64,000 nt of DNA from Hirsutella rhossiliensis. Its lineage: Eukaryota > Ascomycota > Sordariomycetes > Hypocreales > Ophiocordycipitaceae. The stretch's first letter is position 1. Each line of letters starts with the position of its first letter. Shown here piece by piece: positions 1-12,890 of this stretch. The position numbers and the translations under genes are program-made. Where the stretch lies: assembly GCF_020360975.1 (NCBI RefSeq), contig NW_025408669.1, positions 372,001 through 436,000 of the forward strand. Reading direction: 5' to 3'. A model generated the notes under the pieces. The model worked only from the letters and a program-made list of their open reading frames with translations. It ran no database searches and was not told the DNA's origin.

Positions 1-610
1 ACGACTATAAATTCCGTCCCCGTTAGCTATAGAATGCGATAATACGTAGACTATACGAATTCTTATAGAGGAAAACAGTAAGCTATCGACCCGGCTATAG
101 TATATCGATATCTACTAGCATTAGTTACGCTAAGAGGTCTAAAGGGGACTTATTTCTATTTATTAGGTTCTAACGGCATTAATAAAAGCCGACGGTCTTA
201 CGAAGCCCTTACTAAAGCAGAAGCTAGCTGTCTTTTTATAGTAAATAGGGCTAGAAGACGTTCGAGAGAAGCTATCCTTAGAGGCCCGCCTTAAGAGTCT
301 ACGAGAGGAGCTAATAGCACGTACGAGAAGGTAACGTCTATAGCCAAAGAAAAGGAAGAGGTTTTTCCCTTTAGAGGGCCCCCTATTTAATTAGGTTTTT
401 TCCTTCTAAGAAGGCCCCCTTTCTTATAGGACTTTCCCCTCTTTAGGCCCCTTTTCCTTAGGTAGGTCTAAAAGAGCCTAGGGACCCGAAAGGGCCCCTG
501 CTTTCCTCGAGTAAAGGGGAAGTATAGAGCTAAGAACCTCCTCTATACGCTTACTAGCCCGAAGCCGTATTAGCTATGCCCTTAAGGGGCAGGCTATAGC
601 TAAGGGGGTG
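1..610 (+). mobile_element. Copia family A, C-terminal RNase H remnant
   Basis: This is the end of a Ty1/Copia polyprotein, cut by the window edge. In one frame, reading TAG as mutated Gln or Trp, short pieces match the C-terminal Copia RNase H: AIECDNT, then RLxYIDIY, then KADGLTKPL. Only the 3' end of pol is present. The coding part runs to about 290 and is followed by an untranslated stretch. It ends in the purine tract TAAGGGGGTG just before the LTR. Related copies lie at 11433-12540 and, reversed, at 62447-64000. It cannot encode a working protein because of many TAG/TAA codons. Confidence 0.75.
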
Positions 611-1096
611 TGTCGCGAAGCGTGGCCTAATTTCGTAGTTCTCGGAGATATCCCTTAGCACGAGGGACCAAGGAAGCTAAAAACACCTAGTATAGAAGAA
701 GGAAGAAGGAGCTAATAAGAGGTATAGAAAGGAGGGTGGGGGCATAAGGGGAAGCAGAAGTAGCGATAGCTTCCTATAGAGGTGGCGAGAGATAAGACGG
801 ATGTGCCGGCAACTGCTAGAAAGGAGGGGAAAAACCGGCAAAAAGCTTGGTAGTCGAAAGGACATTAGTAGCTTCTTTAAGCAGGATCTTCTTTATTAAT
901 CGAGATACTAGACGGGTATAAAGAGGGGCGTTAAATAGAGGAAAGAAGGATAATTAAGGCAATATAACAATCACTCCCCTACCTTTATTGCTGCCCCCGT
1001 AAGAATTAAATCTCTCTGCCCTGCCTGTCCGACCCCTTACTTCTAATTTTACCTTCGTATATTTTATATATACTTCTCGTATCTCTCTTCGCGAGA
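611..1096 (+). repeat. 3' LTR of Copia family A
   Basis: The LTR starts TGTCGCGAAG directly after the purine tract and ends CTTCGCGAGA, a near-perfect inverted terminal repeat (the last bases would be ACA in an unmutated copy). Length is 486 bp. The same sequence, more heavily mutated, is at 12057-12540 (484 bp), 62447-62891 (reverse) and, truncated, at 37804-38173. This copy keeps more C and G than the others, so it may be younger or less mutated. Confidence 0.75.
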
Positions 1097-1109
1097 AAAA
1101 TACCTCTAA

Positions 1110-3850
1110 AAGAGGAAACTAAAATAAGATAATACGAAATATATATTAAAGCTAAAGCAATAAATAAGGTTAATAAATAACCTTCGTATAAGTCTTATAC
1201 TTATTTAGAAAAAATAGTATTAGATATTTAGGGGCTAATTAAAGTGCCTACTTATAATAAATATTACTATTATATTTCTTTCTTAGACGTAGGAACCCGA
1301 TATCTAGAAATATACCTTCTTCGAAAAAGAGGGGAAGCTTTAGATAGGTTCCTAGAATTTATAAATAGGGCAGAAAATAACCCTAAAAATACTAGGATTA
1401 GAGAAGCATTTTCTAAAAATGCTAAAGAATTTATATATAAAATAAAGCTCTATTACGAAAAAGAAGGAATTACCTTTCATTCTAGTCCTCCTAGGACGCT
1501 AGAATCTAACGGTAGAATAGAAAGAATAAATCGTACTATATTAGAAAAAGTATAAGCTCTTTTATTTACTACTAGGCTTCTTAAATATCTATAAGGAGAA
1601 GCTATTTTAATAGCTACCTATTTATATAATAGATTACCGTATTCTACGATAGGATTTAAAAGTCCTATAGAAAAGAGTAATAATATAATACTACCCTTTA
1701 AGACCTTAAATAAAATTAAGACCTTCGGAAGCCTTATATATTATAAGAATAAAGACCTTAAAGATAAGCTAGATAATAGAGCTTTTAAGGGAATAATAGT
1801 AGGCTATTTAGAAAATGCATATAAAATCTAGGATTTTACTAAGAGAAAGATTACTATCTCTAGAGATATTACTATACTAGAAAATAAATTTATAAAAAAT
1901 CCAGAAATTTCTAGTAGTAATAATACCTTTGATTTTAATTCTATTCCGAATAAAGATAAGCTAGAAAGCTATATCCCTATAGAAGAAGCTACTAGAGAAC
2001 CTAGAGATAAAAATCCCTCGCCCTTTATAGAAGAAGAGTCTCTAAATAACGATCCTATTCCTACTACTAGTAAAATAGTAGTAGAATTACCTAAGAAGCT
2101 AGAAGGGTTCGATTCTAACTATATCGAATACCCTAACGTTAATTTATTTCTAAACTACGATTTTATAAAGTTAATTCTAGCTAGTATAGAAAATTAGGAT
2201 TTAAAAATTCTAAAGACCTATAAATAGGCAATAAATAGCCCTAAAGTAGTATTTTAGAAAGAAGCTATAATTAAGGAAATTATCTAGCTACTTAAATATA
2301 AAACTTAGGAATTTTCTTACCTCCTTAAGGATAGGGAGGCTATAGGAGGCCGCTAGGTCTATACTATTAAGAAGGATAGTTAAAATAATATAATAAAATA
2401 TAAAGCCCGTTTCGTAATATAGGGATTTAAGTAGATCTATAGCTTAGATTTCCTAGATACCTTCTCGACTACGGCTAGACCTAAATCTATTAGAATTCTA
2501 CTTATTTTAGCTATTATCTATAAATTCAAAGCTTTATAAATAGATATAATAAATGCCTTTATATATACCGATATAGATAGTAAAGTATATATTAATCTTC
2601 CTATAGGCTATAAAGAATACGCTCTTAAAGAATATTATTTAAAATATAGATTAGCTTATAAAGCTAAAGGAATTAATTTAACTAAATTCCTAGACCTATA
2701 TAAAACCGGTTAAATTAAAGCAAAGCTAAAGAAAGCATTATATAGCCTAAAATAAAGTCCTAAGCTCTAGTATAATTATTTAAAAATTATACTAAATAAA
2801 CTCCGATTTCTTCCTCTTTTAATAGATAAAGGAGTATTTATAAATAAGGACTATAGTATAGCCTTAGCAATTTACGTCGACGACTTTCTTATAGTAGGGC
2901 CCTTTAAATCTATAATAGAAGAAAGATTATTTAAAGAATTATCTAATTACCTAGATTTTACTATCTTAGGAGATATAAAAGACTTCTTAGGTCTAAATAT
3001 TATAATAAACCGAGAAAATAAAGAGCTATATATATCCTAAGAAATTATTCCTTAAATAAATTAAAGGAATTTAATAAAGAAGGTTTAGGAACTTTAAATT
3101 TACTTACTATAGTAGGCTTTAAGCTTATAAAAGTAAAGGAATTACCTTCTAAGGAAGATATATTATAATTTTAAAAGGAAATAGGATCTCTATTATACTT
3201 AGCCTTATTTACTAGGCTAGATATCTTATATTCTATAATTTCCTATGCTAGAATCGCGGCTAAGCCCGACTAGACGTATTTTAAGGCTTTAAATATAATT
3301 TAGAAATATTTAAATAAATTCCCTAGCCTAAAGATTAAATATAATTGCAATATCCCTTTTACCTATCTATATATAAAGGGTTTTACCGACTCTAGCTAGG
3401 CGTCGGATTTAACGGACGGAAAATCCTTTTCTAGTTACTATTTTTATATATATAATAATATAACAAGCTAGGCTTACTCTAAGCAGAAAGCCGTTGCCCT
3501 TTCTACCTACGAAGTAAAGTATATTAGCCTTAGGGAGGTAAATAAAGAAGCTATTTATTTAAATATGCTTTTTAAAAATATTACTAAGGATCTATCTATT
3601 AAGATTCTTAATACTATACCTCCTATTTTAACGGATAATACTACTACTATTAAATTAGTAGAAAATCCGGAATTTTATAAAAGATCTAAGTATATAAGAT
3701 TAGCCTATTACTATACTAGAACTAGTATAAGAGAAGGGGAAATTAGAGTTTTTTATATTAAATGAAAAGATAATATAGCTAATATTTTTACGAAGGAATT
3801 AAAACCTAGATTACTCTATAAATTTAGAGACGGTCTATCCTTAATATAAG
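1110..3850 (+). mobile_element. Copia family B pol (integrase, RT, RNase H), RIP-inactivated
   Basis: Domains follow the Ty1/Copia order. A pre-integrase zinc-like piece is at about 1110-1200. The integrase core is at about 1244-1552 (ISFLDVGTRYLEIY, later NGRIERINRTILEKV). Reverse transcriptase is at about 2240-3050, with an intact catalytic box YVDDFLIVG at 2873-2899. RNase H is at about 3150-3850 (SKQKAVALSTYE, then ILTDNTTTIKL). Many Gln and Trp codons are now TAG and some TAA, so no long frame survives; the 103-codon stretch at 1244 is the longest relic. No gag or 5' LTR is seen: the sequence begins about 14 bp after the family A LTR, so the 5' half is missing. Confidence 0.85.
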
Positions 3851-4400
3851 TTCCTAAGCAATTAAAAGGGGTTTTTAGATATTTCTTATACTTTCTATAT
3901 CTTTCCTTACTAGGTTTTTCCTTTTAGGTTTCCTAGAGAAATATTTACTAGGTTTTATCTATTAAGATTTTCCTAGCAATAATAGGTTTTACCTTATATA
4001 AGGTTATCCTATAAATAATTATTATAACTATAGATTTTTCCTACTATAGGTTTTTTATTAGTATATACCTAAGGATTCTTTTTTTCTTAAGAAAGAATAG
4101 GTTTTTATATATCCTATTAAGGTATAAGAATAGTTTTCCTAAATTAGGTTTTTACCCTATATATATACTACTATAAATAAATTAGTAAAAAGTATATAAA
4201 TCTACTCTTTAAGGGAGGCTATAAGGAACGGTGTTCCTACTATAAATAAAGTAGCTATAACGTACTCTCTTAATTATATAAGCTAATAAGTAGTATATTA
4301 ATTATAGATAAACTCCTATATTATAGAGTAAGAATCGCTCGTTATTTTATATGTTATTCTATATTAAACGGGTTGCCGGTTATCGTATAATTAGGAATCG
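3851..4400 (+). other. A+T-rich 3' region of Copia family B, likely LTR
   Basis: No gene is visible. The tract ATTAAAAGGGG at about 3860-3870 resembles a polypurine tract, and the following TTTTTAGATAT could be a mutated LTR start. No matching 5' copy exists in the window, so the LTR limits cannot be fixed. The stretch is rich in TAGGTTTT-type runs and has almost no CA or TG. Confidence 0.4.
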
Positions 4401-4949
4401 AAGAAATAGAGCTAGCTTAGAATACTAGCTAAGACCTCTTAAGAATACTAGCATAACTAACCTCCTTTAAACACGAATATTAGTAGAACTAAGACACTTC
4501 CTAAATATACTCGAGGTATTACTAAATTCCTTAGTCTTAGGGCTATATAGCAGCTTTAATCTAGTCCTAATAGGTTCTTCTATTTAGCTATAATTATCTA
4601 TATAAGATAGTATATCCGCTAGTAGATAGAGAGATAATTATTAACTTTAATACCTCTTCTATATACTAATATATTACTAATAAATTCTATTAAAAATCCT
4701 ACCTTATACTCCTTCTTCCCTTCTATTACGTAGTCTTACGTAATTCCTTAATTTCCTAAAATTCCGCTTTTACTTATATACCTTAAGAATACTTCGCGAT
4801 ATAAGGCGCTATATATAAAAATAGCGCGTATAGTAGTCCTCTTTAATATAATCTATCCTTTTTATTACCTTTATATCTAACCTTAAGTATATTAAGTAGA
4901 GCTACTAAGACTTTTAAAAGCTTTAAAGGAAGTTATTTTCCTTAGCTAG
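4400..4949 (+). mobile_element. Probable Copia family A fragment left of the G1 insertion
   Basis: The last 75 or so bases before 4949 resemble the reverse copy near 63.5 kb. Both have AAGTATA, then TAGAGCTACTA, TTTTAAAAG and a TTTTCCTTA.CTAG ending. The sequence resumes after the chromovirus at 11433 with CTACTTATATC, exactly as in the uninterrupted reverse copy. So this piece and 11433-12540 were probably one element split by G1. The part before about 4860 is too mutated to assign. Confidence 0.5.
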
Positions 4950-5135
4950 TATAAGAGTCTTTAACTATTATAGGTTATAAGCTTAGGCTACGGCCTAAGC
5001 TATATAGTTATATATAAAGGGCCGGATCCTATATATATATATATAGGCTAGCTATATATAAGAGAGCTCTATATAGCTTATTAATATTATCTTATAAATA
5101 GTACTTATATATATACCTTTACTTACTCTATAATA
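4950..5135 (+). repeat. 5' LTR of G1
   Basis: 186 bp, starting TATAAGAGTC and ending CTATAATA. TG...CA termini mutated to TA...TA fit RIP. It contains the conserved GGGCCGGATCCTATATATA block and is matched by 11242-11427. Confidence 0.85.
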
Positions 5136-8100
5136 GTATAAGCTATTAACTAATAGATCTAATAGATATCTCTTTAAAAAGGTTGCTACCTCCTTAAGGA
5201 AGTACTCTACCCCTTCTTATATAGATAGGAAGTATTATAGCTATCTTAGAAGTAATTAAAAGCGCGACGGCTAGTAAGAAGGACGAGGTTCTTATTATAC
5301 TAAGGGAGCCGTCTATAAGACTAGCTTTAACCCCTACGACCTCCGTACCGCCGGTTATAGCGGCGATACTACTAATATAGAAGCCGCTCTATTAGCCGAC
5401 TTAGGATAGTAAGCTAAAGTCCTTTTACTTCTTCCTTAGCTAGCTATAAACGAAGTTTATAAACGATAAGAAATAGGGCCTAAATAGCTATCGCGATATA
5501 GCGTAGTATTCGCTCCCTTATACGCTACTAAAGCCTTAAATATAGCGGATCTTTAGATTCTAAGATAATAGCGGCCCTAAGGGTAGACGTAACCTATAAG
5601 ACTTCTTTTAATACCTTATATATACGTTTAGCAACGTATAGGAGTAGGAGAAGGTATAAGATAGGCTATAGACCCTTAAGTAAAGAGATAGATAAACCTT
5701 TAGCGAATTCCTCCTTAATTTTAAAGAGACGCTCTTATAGGTAGCGGGGACTATAGTATAGGAAGATAGTATAAAGCTTATATAGCTATAGAATTCGATT
5801 ACGCCGGCCCTATAAGAGCTACTTATCCTTATAATTATACTTATTAACTATAGCGAGTATATAAGTAAGTTAATAAAGGTAGTATAAGGCTATAAGTAAA
5901 CGCTATATTTTTAAAAGCTTTATAAGCGTACGCTATATAGCGGCGATAGGATTACCGCCCCTCTATAAGATAAATAACCGGCCGTTAATATAGATATAAA
6001 TAACTTAATATCGGCTACTTATATAGACTAAGCTAAACGCGGTAAGAAGACGCCGTCGACTACCCCTTATACCGCCCTATACTTTAAGTAGCGGGCGAAG
6101 TAAGTAATAAGTAAGGAAATTAGGAAAAGGAAGGCTAACGGCCGCTACTTATATTATAGCGCGTCTATATACTTTATACTAAAATGCCCCTTTTTTCTAG
6201 CTAAGCGGCCTATAGCGGTTTAAGTAGCGAAGATAGAACCGCTCTTTACCTTAGATAATAAGGAGGACTCCGCCCTTTTAGGCCTAGAGGGAAAAGAGTA
6301 GCTTTAAAGTAAAGATTAGCTTTAGAGCCTTAATTACTAGTACTAATAAGAGAGAAGGAAGAATTATCTACCTATATAAAAGAGGAGCTTACTTTAATAT
6401 AGGTTATAATTAATAACTCCTTACCTATCGCCGCCCTTATAGATAAGGGCTATTAGTACTATACTATAGTTAATAAGGCGCTTATATAAGAGATATAAGT
6501 ACTAGTAAAGAAGATTGCCCTAAGGTAAGTAAAGGGCGCTTTAAGCGTAATAAAAGGTATAGTAATTAAGGGTATTATATAGCTAGCTATAGAGGTCGAC
6601 AGCTACTATAAGCTTATTATAGCTTATATAATCCCTTAACTAGAGTTTCCCTTAATCCTTAGGAAACCTTAGTTATTATATATAGAGTTATACTTAGTTT
6701 TATATTAAAAGAAGCTATAGTTTAGGCCTATATAACGGTAGGTCTACTATAACGACGGTTTTATAAGCGTAAGACTAAGCGTGCGAGCTTTATACTCGGC
6801 TTAAGAAGTCTTTACCTTTATCTTTATAAGAACTATATAATAGGTAAAGTAAGAGTAAGGCTAGGCAGCGGCTAATATAGCGGTCTATATAGTTAGCTTA
6901 GTAGATATCGATAAAGCCCTTTAAATAAAGAAGCTAAAGTCGACCGCTAAGCTATAGTAGTAAATACTAAAGCGCTTTTATAACCTTCTACTACTATTTA
7001 AGTCCTAGGAAGTAAATAAGCTTAACCTATATAAGCTAAGGGTAAACTATAAGATCGTACTCTATACTAATAAAAAGGGGTAAGAACTACTTATACTATT
7101 TAGACCGCTATATAGTATATTATATATAGAGCTACTAGTGCTAAAGAAGACGCTAAGGGACCTCTTAAATAAGGGTTTTATTTAAGTAGCTTTAAAGCGG
7201 GAGCGCTAGTCCTATTTATATATAAACTAAGGGGTAGGATATAGTTTTACTATAACTATAGGGCTCTAAACGTAATTATAAGGCTAGACTACTACCCCTT
7301 ACCTTTTATCTTAAATACGCTCTATAACCTCTTAAAGGCAAAGTAGTTTATAAAGCTAGATATAAAATAAGCGTTTTATAAGGTATAGATCTTAGAGGGT
7401 AACGAGTAAAAGACAGCGTTCTATATATACTATAGCTTATTTAAGTAGCTTATAACGCCCTTTAGCCTCTTAGGAGCGCCTACTACCCTCTAGCGTTATA
7501 TTAATAATATACTTTAGGACTTCCGTAATAAGGTTACCTCTATATATATAGATAATATCCTTATTTATATAAGCGGCTCTTATAAGGACTATATATAAAA
7601 AGTACGGAGGGTCTTAGAGCGCCTTTAACTTTATAGGCTCTACCTTAACCTAGATAAGTACGAATTTAAGGTTAAGAGGGTTAAGTACCTAAGCTTTATT
7701 ATTTATATAGGCGTAGGTATATAGGCGGATCTTATAAAGATCTAAGCGATTTAGAACTAAGCGGCCCTAACTATATAGATAGATATATAGAGCTTCCTTA
7801 GGTTCGCGAACTATTATAGGATATTTATTAAGGGCTTCTCCTATATTATAATACCCTTAAATAAGATTACTAGGAAGTAAACCGCCTTTCGTTAAGGGCC
7901 TATATAAGAAGGAGCGTTCTATACGCTTAAGGGCCTATTTTCTTAAGCCTTAGTACTACTTTAGTAAGACTTTAACCGGTCTATATTAGTCGAAGCGGAC
8001 TATAGCGGCTAGGTACTTAAAGGAACGCTCTCTTAAGAGGTAAATAAGTAAAAGTAACTAGTAGCGTTTAACTCCTATAAGCTAATTCTAGTAGAGTAGA

Positions 8101-10229
8101 ATTATACTATTTATAATAAAGAGATATTAGCGATTATTAGCTACCTTAAATAATAATAAGTAGAGCTCTAGAGCTATAAGAGCTTTAAGGTTCTTATAGA
8201 CTATAAGAACCTTAAGTACTTTATAACTTACTAGTACCTCTTAGAGTAGTAAGCCCGCTAAGTAGAGTATCTCTTATACTTTAACTTCTTAATTAAGTAC
8301 TAGCTAAGGTAGGACTCTATAGTCTTAGATATACTTTCTTAGAGGGATTAAGACCGGCTAATAGGAGCGGATATTAAAGCCTAGGATCTATAGCTTATCT
8401 TATAAGAAGCGCTATAGACTTATATAGGAGCTTCCTTAGTAAAGGGAGGCGCGGCGTTAATAGATAAGCCTTCCCTTATACCTTTACCTCGGTCTAGTAA
8501 GGAGGGATAGACCGGCCTAGGGGCGCGTACGGCGTAGGTATTCTAAGATAAGGTCCTTTAACGCTTATAAGATAGGATATTATCTCTAGACCGTACCTAT
8601 AAGAGCGTACGCCGCTTTATTAAGTCCGGCGCTTAATACCTCGATCTAAAGCTAAAGCTAAAGGTATAAGTAGCTAATTATTATATCGACCTATAAGGGC
8701 ATTTACGTTAGTAGGGGAGACTATAGATACTAAGCGCGCTATATACTATAGAAGCTAAGGAGAAGGATAGACCGTTAAAGCTAGATAAATAAAATAAGCT
8801 TTAAGGGAAGCTAGTCTAGCTCGTTTATAACTTTAGTATTATAGGCTACCTAGGTTAGTAAGGTATAGTAGTAGGCCTTATAAGGGAATTTTACTAGCTC
8901 CTCCTATAGTACTACGTTTACTACTTCCTTTATAACTATAATATCTATAGCTATACTAAGATTTAAAGGGCATAGCTTAAAGGGCTACTTAAGTAGCTTT
9001 TAGTGCCTAACCGGTTCTATATATATATATAGATAGACTTTATAATAGACCTCCTACTTATAGAGGGTAGTAACTACTATATATAGGTAATTAAGGACTA
9101 ACTTAGTAAGTCTATAGTATTAAAGCTAATACTATCTATAGATATAGAGTCCTATATAAAGCGCTTCCTATAGTACTAAGCCCGCTTATATAGCTAGCTA
9201 GCCTTTATTATAAGCGATAGGGGATCGAATTAAACTAGCTGCTTTTAGTAGTACCTATACTAACTACTTTAGATTATATAGCTACTTAGTATAATATATT
9301 ACTTATAGACTAATAAAGGGCCTAAGAGGGTTAACTAAGAAGCGTAGGCTTACTTATAGGCTATCGTAGCCTATAACTAAGTAAACTAAGACTAATAGCT
9401 CCCTATAGCCGAACTTATATTAAATAGTAGACTATATACCTCTATTAAGATAGCCCCTTTCTTTATAATATATAGCTTTAAACTACCCTTATTAGTTCCT
9501 TTTACTATAGATATAGTAGTAAAGTAGTATAGTAATTCGTTATTAAAGGGCCGTGCCTTTATATTTATATAAAAGCTATAAGAGACTATAAATTATTACT
9601 AATCTACGATAGCCGCCGCGGCGTAAGATTAAGAGCGGTATGCTAATAAGACTAGGGCTCTAGTAGATAGGTTTATAGTAAGAGATAAGGTATAGCTAGA
9701 CCTCTATAACTATAGGTCGGTATAGCTAAAAAAGAAGCTTAACTAGCTATACGTAAAGTTTATAGTATAGAGGGTTATTAGCCTATAGGTTATATAGCTT
9801 AATAGTCTCTTAATAGGGGTCTATAATAAGATTAATATAGACCTCCTTTATAGAGCCTCCTTTAACCCGCTACTTAGATAAGAAGTAGTAGACGCTTAAC
9901 CGCTTATAATTAAAGTAGAGGGAGAGGATAAGTTTAAGGTTAAAGAGATATAAGCCGCGCGCTAGAAAAGGGTTAATAAGGGGAAACGCTAAGAGGTCCT
10001 CGTTAAATATTATAGGTATCTTAACCCTACGTAGGAACCTATATATAGGTTTATAGGAACTATAGCTCTTAATAAGTTTAAGGCCTTATTTAAAATAGTA
10101 AATAAGAACGATAGACTAATAAACTACTAATAGTAGCCTAGGCTAGGACTATAAAGTAAGTAAAGTAAAGTAGGTAGTTATAATAATATAAGCGTAATAA
10201 TATAAGCGGAGATAAAAATAGCGTTTATT

Positions 10230-10770
10230 TTAGGGCGGAGCCTTTAGACTACTTAGACCTACTCTTTATCCTTATCGTTATCGTTATCCTTATCCTTATT
10301 ATCCTCCTTTATTTTATTAGCGGCAGCGGCGCTCTTTAAGGCGCTTAGGCGGCCCTTTAGGCCCGCGAGCTAGTTAGTAATAGCAGCGGCTCTAGGGGCT
10401 CTAAGGGTAAGGGGGGCCTAGCTAGTAGTAGTAGCGGGGGCGGCGGTAGGTATAGCTAAAGGGACTACCGATAAAGCGATAGAGGTAGTATCCTTAGTAC
10501 TAAGAGAGTTAATAGCGGAAGTAAAAGAGCTAAAGGAGAGGAACTTACTTAGGGATAAGGCCCTAGCGCTTAAAGGCGCGGAGATTATAGTAGGCGGCGG
10601 CGGCGGCGGTAAGGCGCTTCTTAGTAGCCCCCTCTATATACTCCGAGAAAGAGGAGGTAAGGGATAGGAAGGTAGATATATTTATCGCGGAAGTTAGTAT
10701 TACGGATTACGGCCTCCTACTTTATAGGGCGGGGAACTTACTAATTAAAGTTATTATTATTAGGGCTATT
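10230..10770 (-). pseudogene. Candidate antisense frame in G1, shortened
   Basis: Read on the minus strand, the stretch downstream of the chromodomain gives a low-complexity Ala/Thr/Ser/Pro-rich frame. It ends in LAGLKGRLSALKSAAAAN followed by an acidic Asp/Asn/Lys tail and a stop. The only internal stops in this part are TAG, as expected from CAG. The same tail (LIGLKGRLSALETAAAAN) is in G2. Relative to G2 about 470 bp are missing here near 10630 and the frame shifts at the junction. The sense strand is also partly open, so coding is not proven. Confidence 0.35.
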
Positions 10771-11241
10771 ATTACTACTATAGCTATTATTATAAGTATA
10801 TATTAATAGAGCGGCCTATATAGCTAGGAACGAACTAATACCTTAGGTAAAGCGGAACTTACTTATTACTACTACTATTATAGTTAAAGAAAGAAGAAAA
10901 GGAAAGGAAGAAGGAAAGGAAAGATACCGCTTTATATACCCTTAAGTAGAAGAGGCTACCTAAGGCTAAGGGGACGGGTAACCTAAGGCTTATATAAGTC
11001 TAGGCCGGCCGCCGGCTACCTAGGGGCGTATATAATAGGTTACGCCCTTATTTAAACGGCTAGCCGGCTAATAAGTATAGAGCCCGGTTCCGGCTACTTA
11101 GGCTAATAGGCGCGGGGATAATAGGGCTAGTAGGGCTAGCACGATTAACGGGAAAGGGTAGGGTAAAGCTAGCGGTATAAGCTTAATAGTACGGAAGCTA
11201 TTAATTAAGTAGCGCCGCGCTACGCTTAAGGGAGGGCATTA

Positions 11242-11427
11242 TATAAGAGTCTTTAACTATTATAGGTTATAGGCTTAGGCTATAGCCTAAGCTATATAGT
11301 TACGTATAGAGGGCCGGATCCTATATATATATATATAGGCTAACCGCGTATAAGAGAGCTCTATATAGCTTATTAATATTATCCTACGAACGGCACCTAT
11401 ATATATACCTCTACTTAATATATAATA
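11242..11427 (+). repeat. 3' LTR of G1
   Basis: 186 bp, matching 4950-5135. A purine tract AAGGGAGGGCA lies just upstream. This copy keeps a few more C/G bases (for example ATCCTACGAACGGCACC) than the 5' LTR. Confidence 0.85.
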
Positions 11428-11432
11428 GCTAG

Positions 11433-12056
11433 CTACTTATATCTTTATAACTATAAATTCTATCCCTATTAGCTATAAAATATAATAATATATAGACTAT
11501 ATAAATTCTTATAGAGAATATAAAGCTATTAACCTAGCTATAGTATATTAATATCTATAAGTATTAGCTATACTAAGAGGTCTAAAAGGGACTTATTTCT
11601 ATTTATTAGGTTTTAATAGTATTAATAATAGTAAATAGTCTTATAAAGCTCTTACTAAAGTAAAAGCTAGCTATCCTTTTATAGTAAATAGGGCTAGAAG
11701 ACGTCTTAGAAAAGCTATCCTTAAAGGCCCGCTTTAATAGTTTATAAGAGGAGCTAATAGTATATATAAGAAGGTAATATCTATAGCTAAAGAAAAGGAA
11801 TAGGCTTTTCCCTTTAAAGGGCCCCTTATTTTAATTAAGGTTTTCCCTTCTAAGAAGGCCCCCTTTCTTATAAGACTTTCCCCTCTTTAGGCCCCTATTT
11901 CTTAAGTAAGTCTAAAAGAGCCTAGGGACCTAAAAGAGCCCTTACTTTTCTCTAATAAATAGATAAGTATAAAGCTAAGAACCTCCTTTATATACTTACT
12001 AGCCTAGAAGCTATATTAGCTATGCCCTTAAAGGGTAAGCTATAGCTAAGGGGGTA
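11433..12056 (+). mobile_element. Copia family A, RNase H end, right of G1
   Basis: This continues the element interrupted by G1. It aligns base for base with 1-610 over most of its length but carries many more C-to-T and G-to-A changes. The C-terminal RNase H tail is present near 11450-11720. A purine tract (CTAAGGGGG) precedes the LTR. No working frame remains. Confidence 0.7.
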
Positions 12057-12540
12057 TTTCGCGAAGCGTAGCTTAATTATATAGTTCTTAGAGATATCCT
12101 TAAGTAAGAGGGATCTAAGGAGCTAAAAACACCTAGTATAGAAAAAGGAAGAAGGAGTAAAAGGAGGTATAGAAAGGAGGGTAAGAGAGAGAGGGGAAGT
12201 AAAAGTAGCGATAGCTTCTTATAAAGGTAGTAAGAGATAAAACGGATATATTAGTAACGGCTAAAATAAAAGGGAAACCCTAGTAGAAGGCTTAGTAGTT
12301 AAGAGGATATTAGTAGCTTTTTTAAGTATAATTTCTTTATTAATTAAGATACTAAAGGAATATAAAGAAGGTCGTTAGATAAAAGAAAGAAGGATAATTA
12401 AAGTAATATAATAATTATTCCCTTTTTTTAATTATTGCCCCTATATAAATTAAATAACTTTACCTTACCTATCTATCCCCTTACTTTTAATTTTACCTTT
12501 ATATATTCTATATATACTTCTTATATCTCTCTTTATAAAA
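12057..12540 (+). repeat. 3' LTR of the split Copia family A copy
   Basis: 484 bp, homologous to 611-1096; starts TTTCGCGAAG and ends CTTTATAAAA, the mutated form of CTTCGCGAGA. Differences from 611-1096 are nearly all C-to-T or G-to-A. Confidence 0.7.
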
Positions 12541-12890
12541 ATTATAATTACTTATTATACTACTATTATAAGCTTTAAATATAGTAAATATAGTATATAG
12601 TTTTAATAACTATAAATAGCTTTATATTTAGCCCTACTTATATTAGTAGTACTTATAGTATATTAATAATATAATAAGTAAGTATTATAGTCTTTATAGT
12701 AGTCTATAATACTTAAAGGGGTATATTATAATTTAATTAAGGTCTTAAAGACTTAATAAGGGTCTTAGTACGCTATAAACTAATATATAACTATTAAAGG
12801 TTAGGCTTATACCTATATATACTAATAAGCGCGCCCCTTAGCTTTAAAAGTAAAGAAAATACTATCGCTACATTTAAAGGCACTAAATAT
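12541..12890. other. A+T-rich, RIP-mutated, no recognisable feature
   Basis: No frame, repeat partner or domain that I recognise. Almost no CA/TG dinucleotides. GC content rises abruptly at about 12890. Confidence 0.5.

Larger units (their letters stand above)
4950..11427 (+). mobile_element. Ty3/Gypsy chromovirus G1, RIP-inactivated
   Basis: A full-length LTR retrotransposon of 6478 bp, bounded by 186-bp LTRs and a GCTAG duplication (4945-4949 and 11428-11432). Order of domains: gag with a CCHC knuckle near 6140-6195, where only the last Cys (KCP) survives and others are Tyr; aspartic protease near 6430-6470 (ALIDKGY, expected DSGC/DTG type); RT near 7200-7620 with YIDNILIY replacing YVDDILIY; RNase H near 7960-8340 (VEADYSG); integrase about 8640-9400; chromodomain near 9940-10070 (KVKEIQAAR, then LNPTQEPIYRF when TAG is read as Gln). 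RT-RNaseH-integrase order is diagnostic of Gypsy. Stops and D-to-N changes make it dead. It is nearly collinear with G2. Confidence 0.88.
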
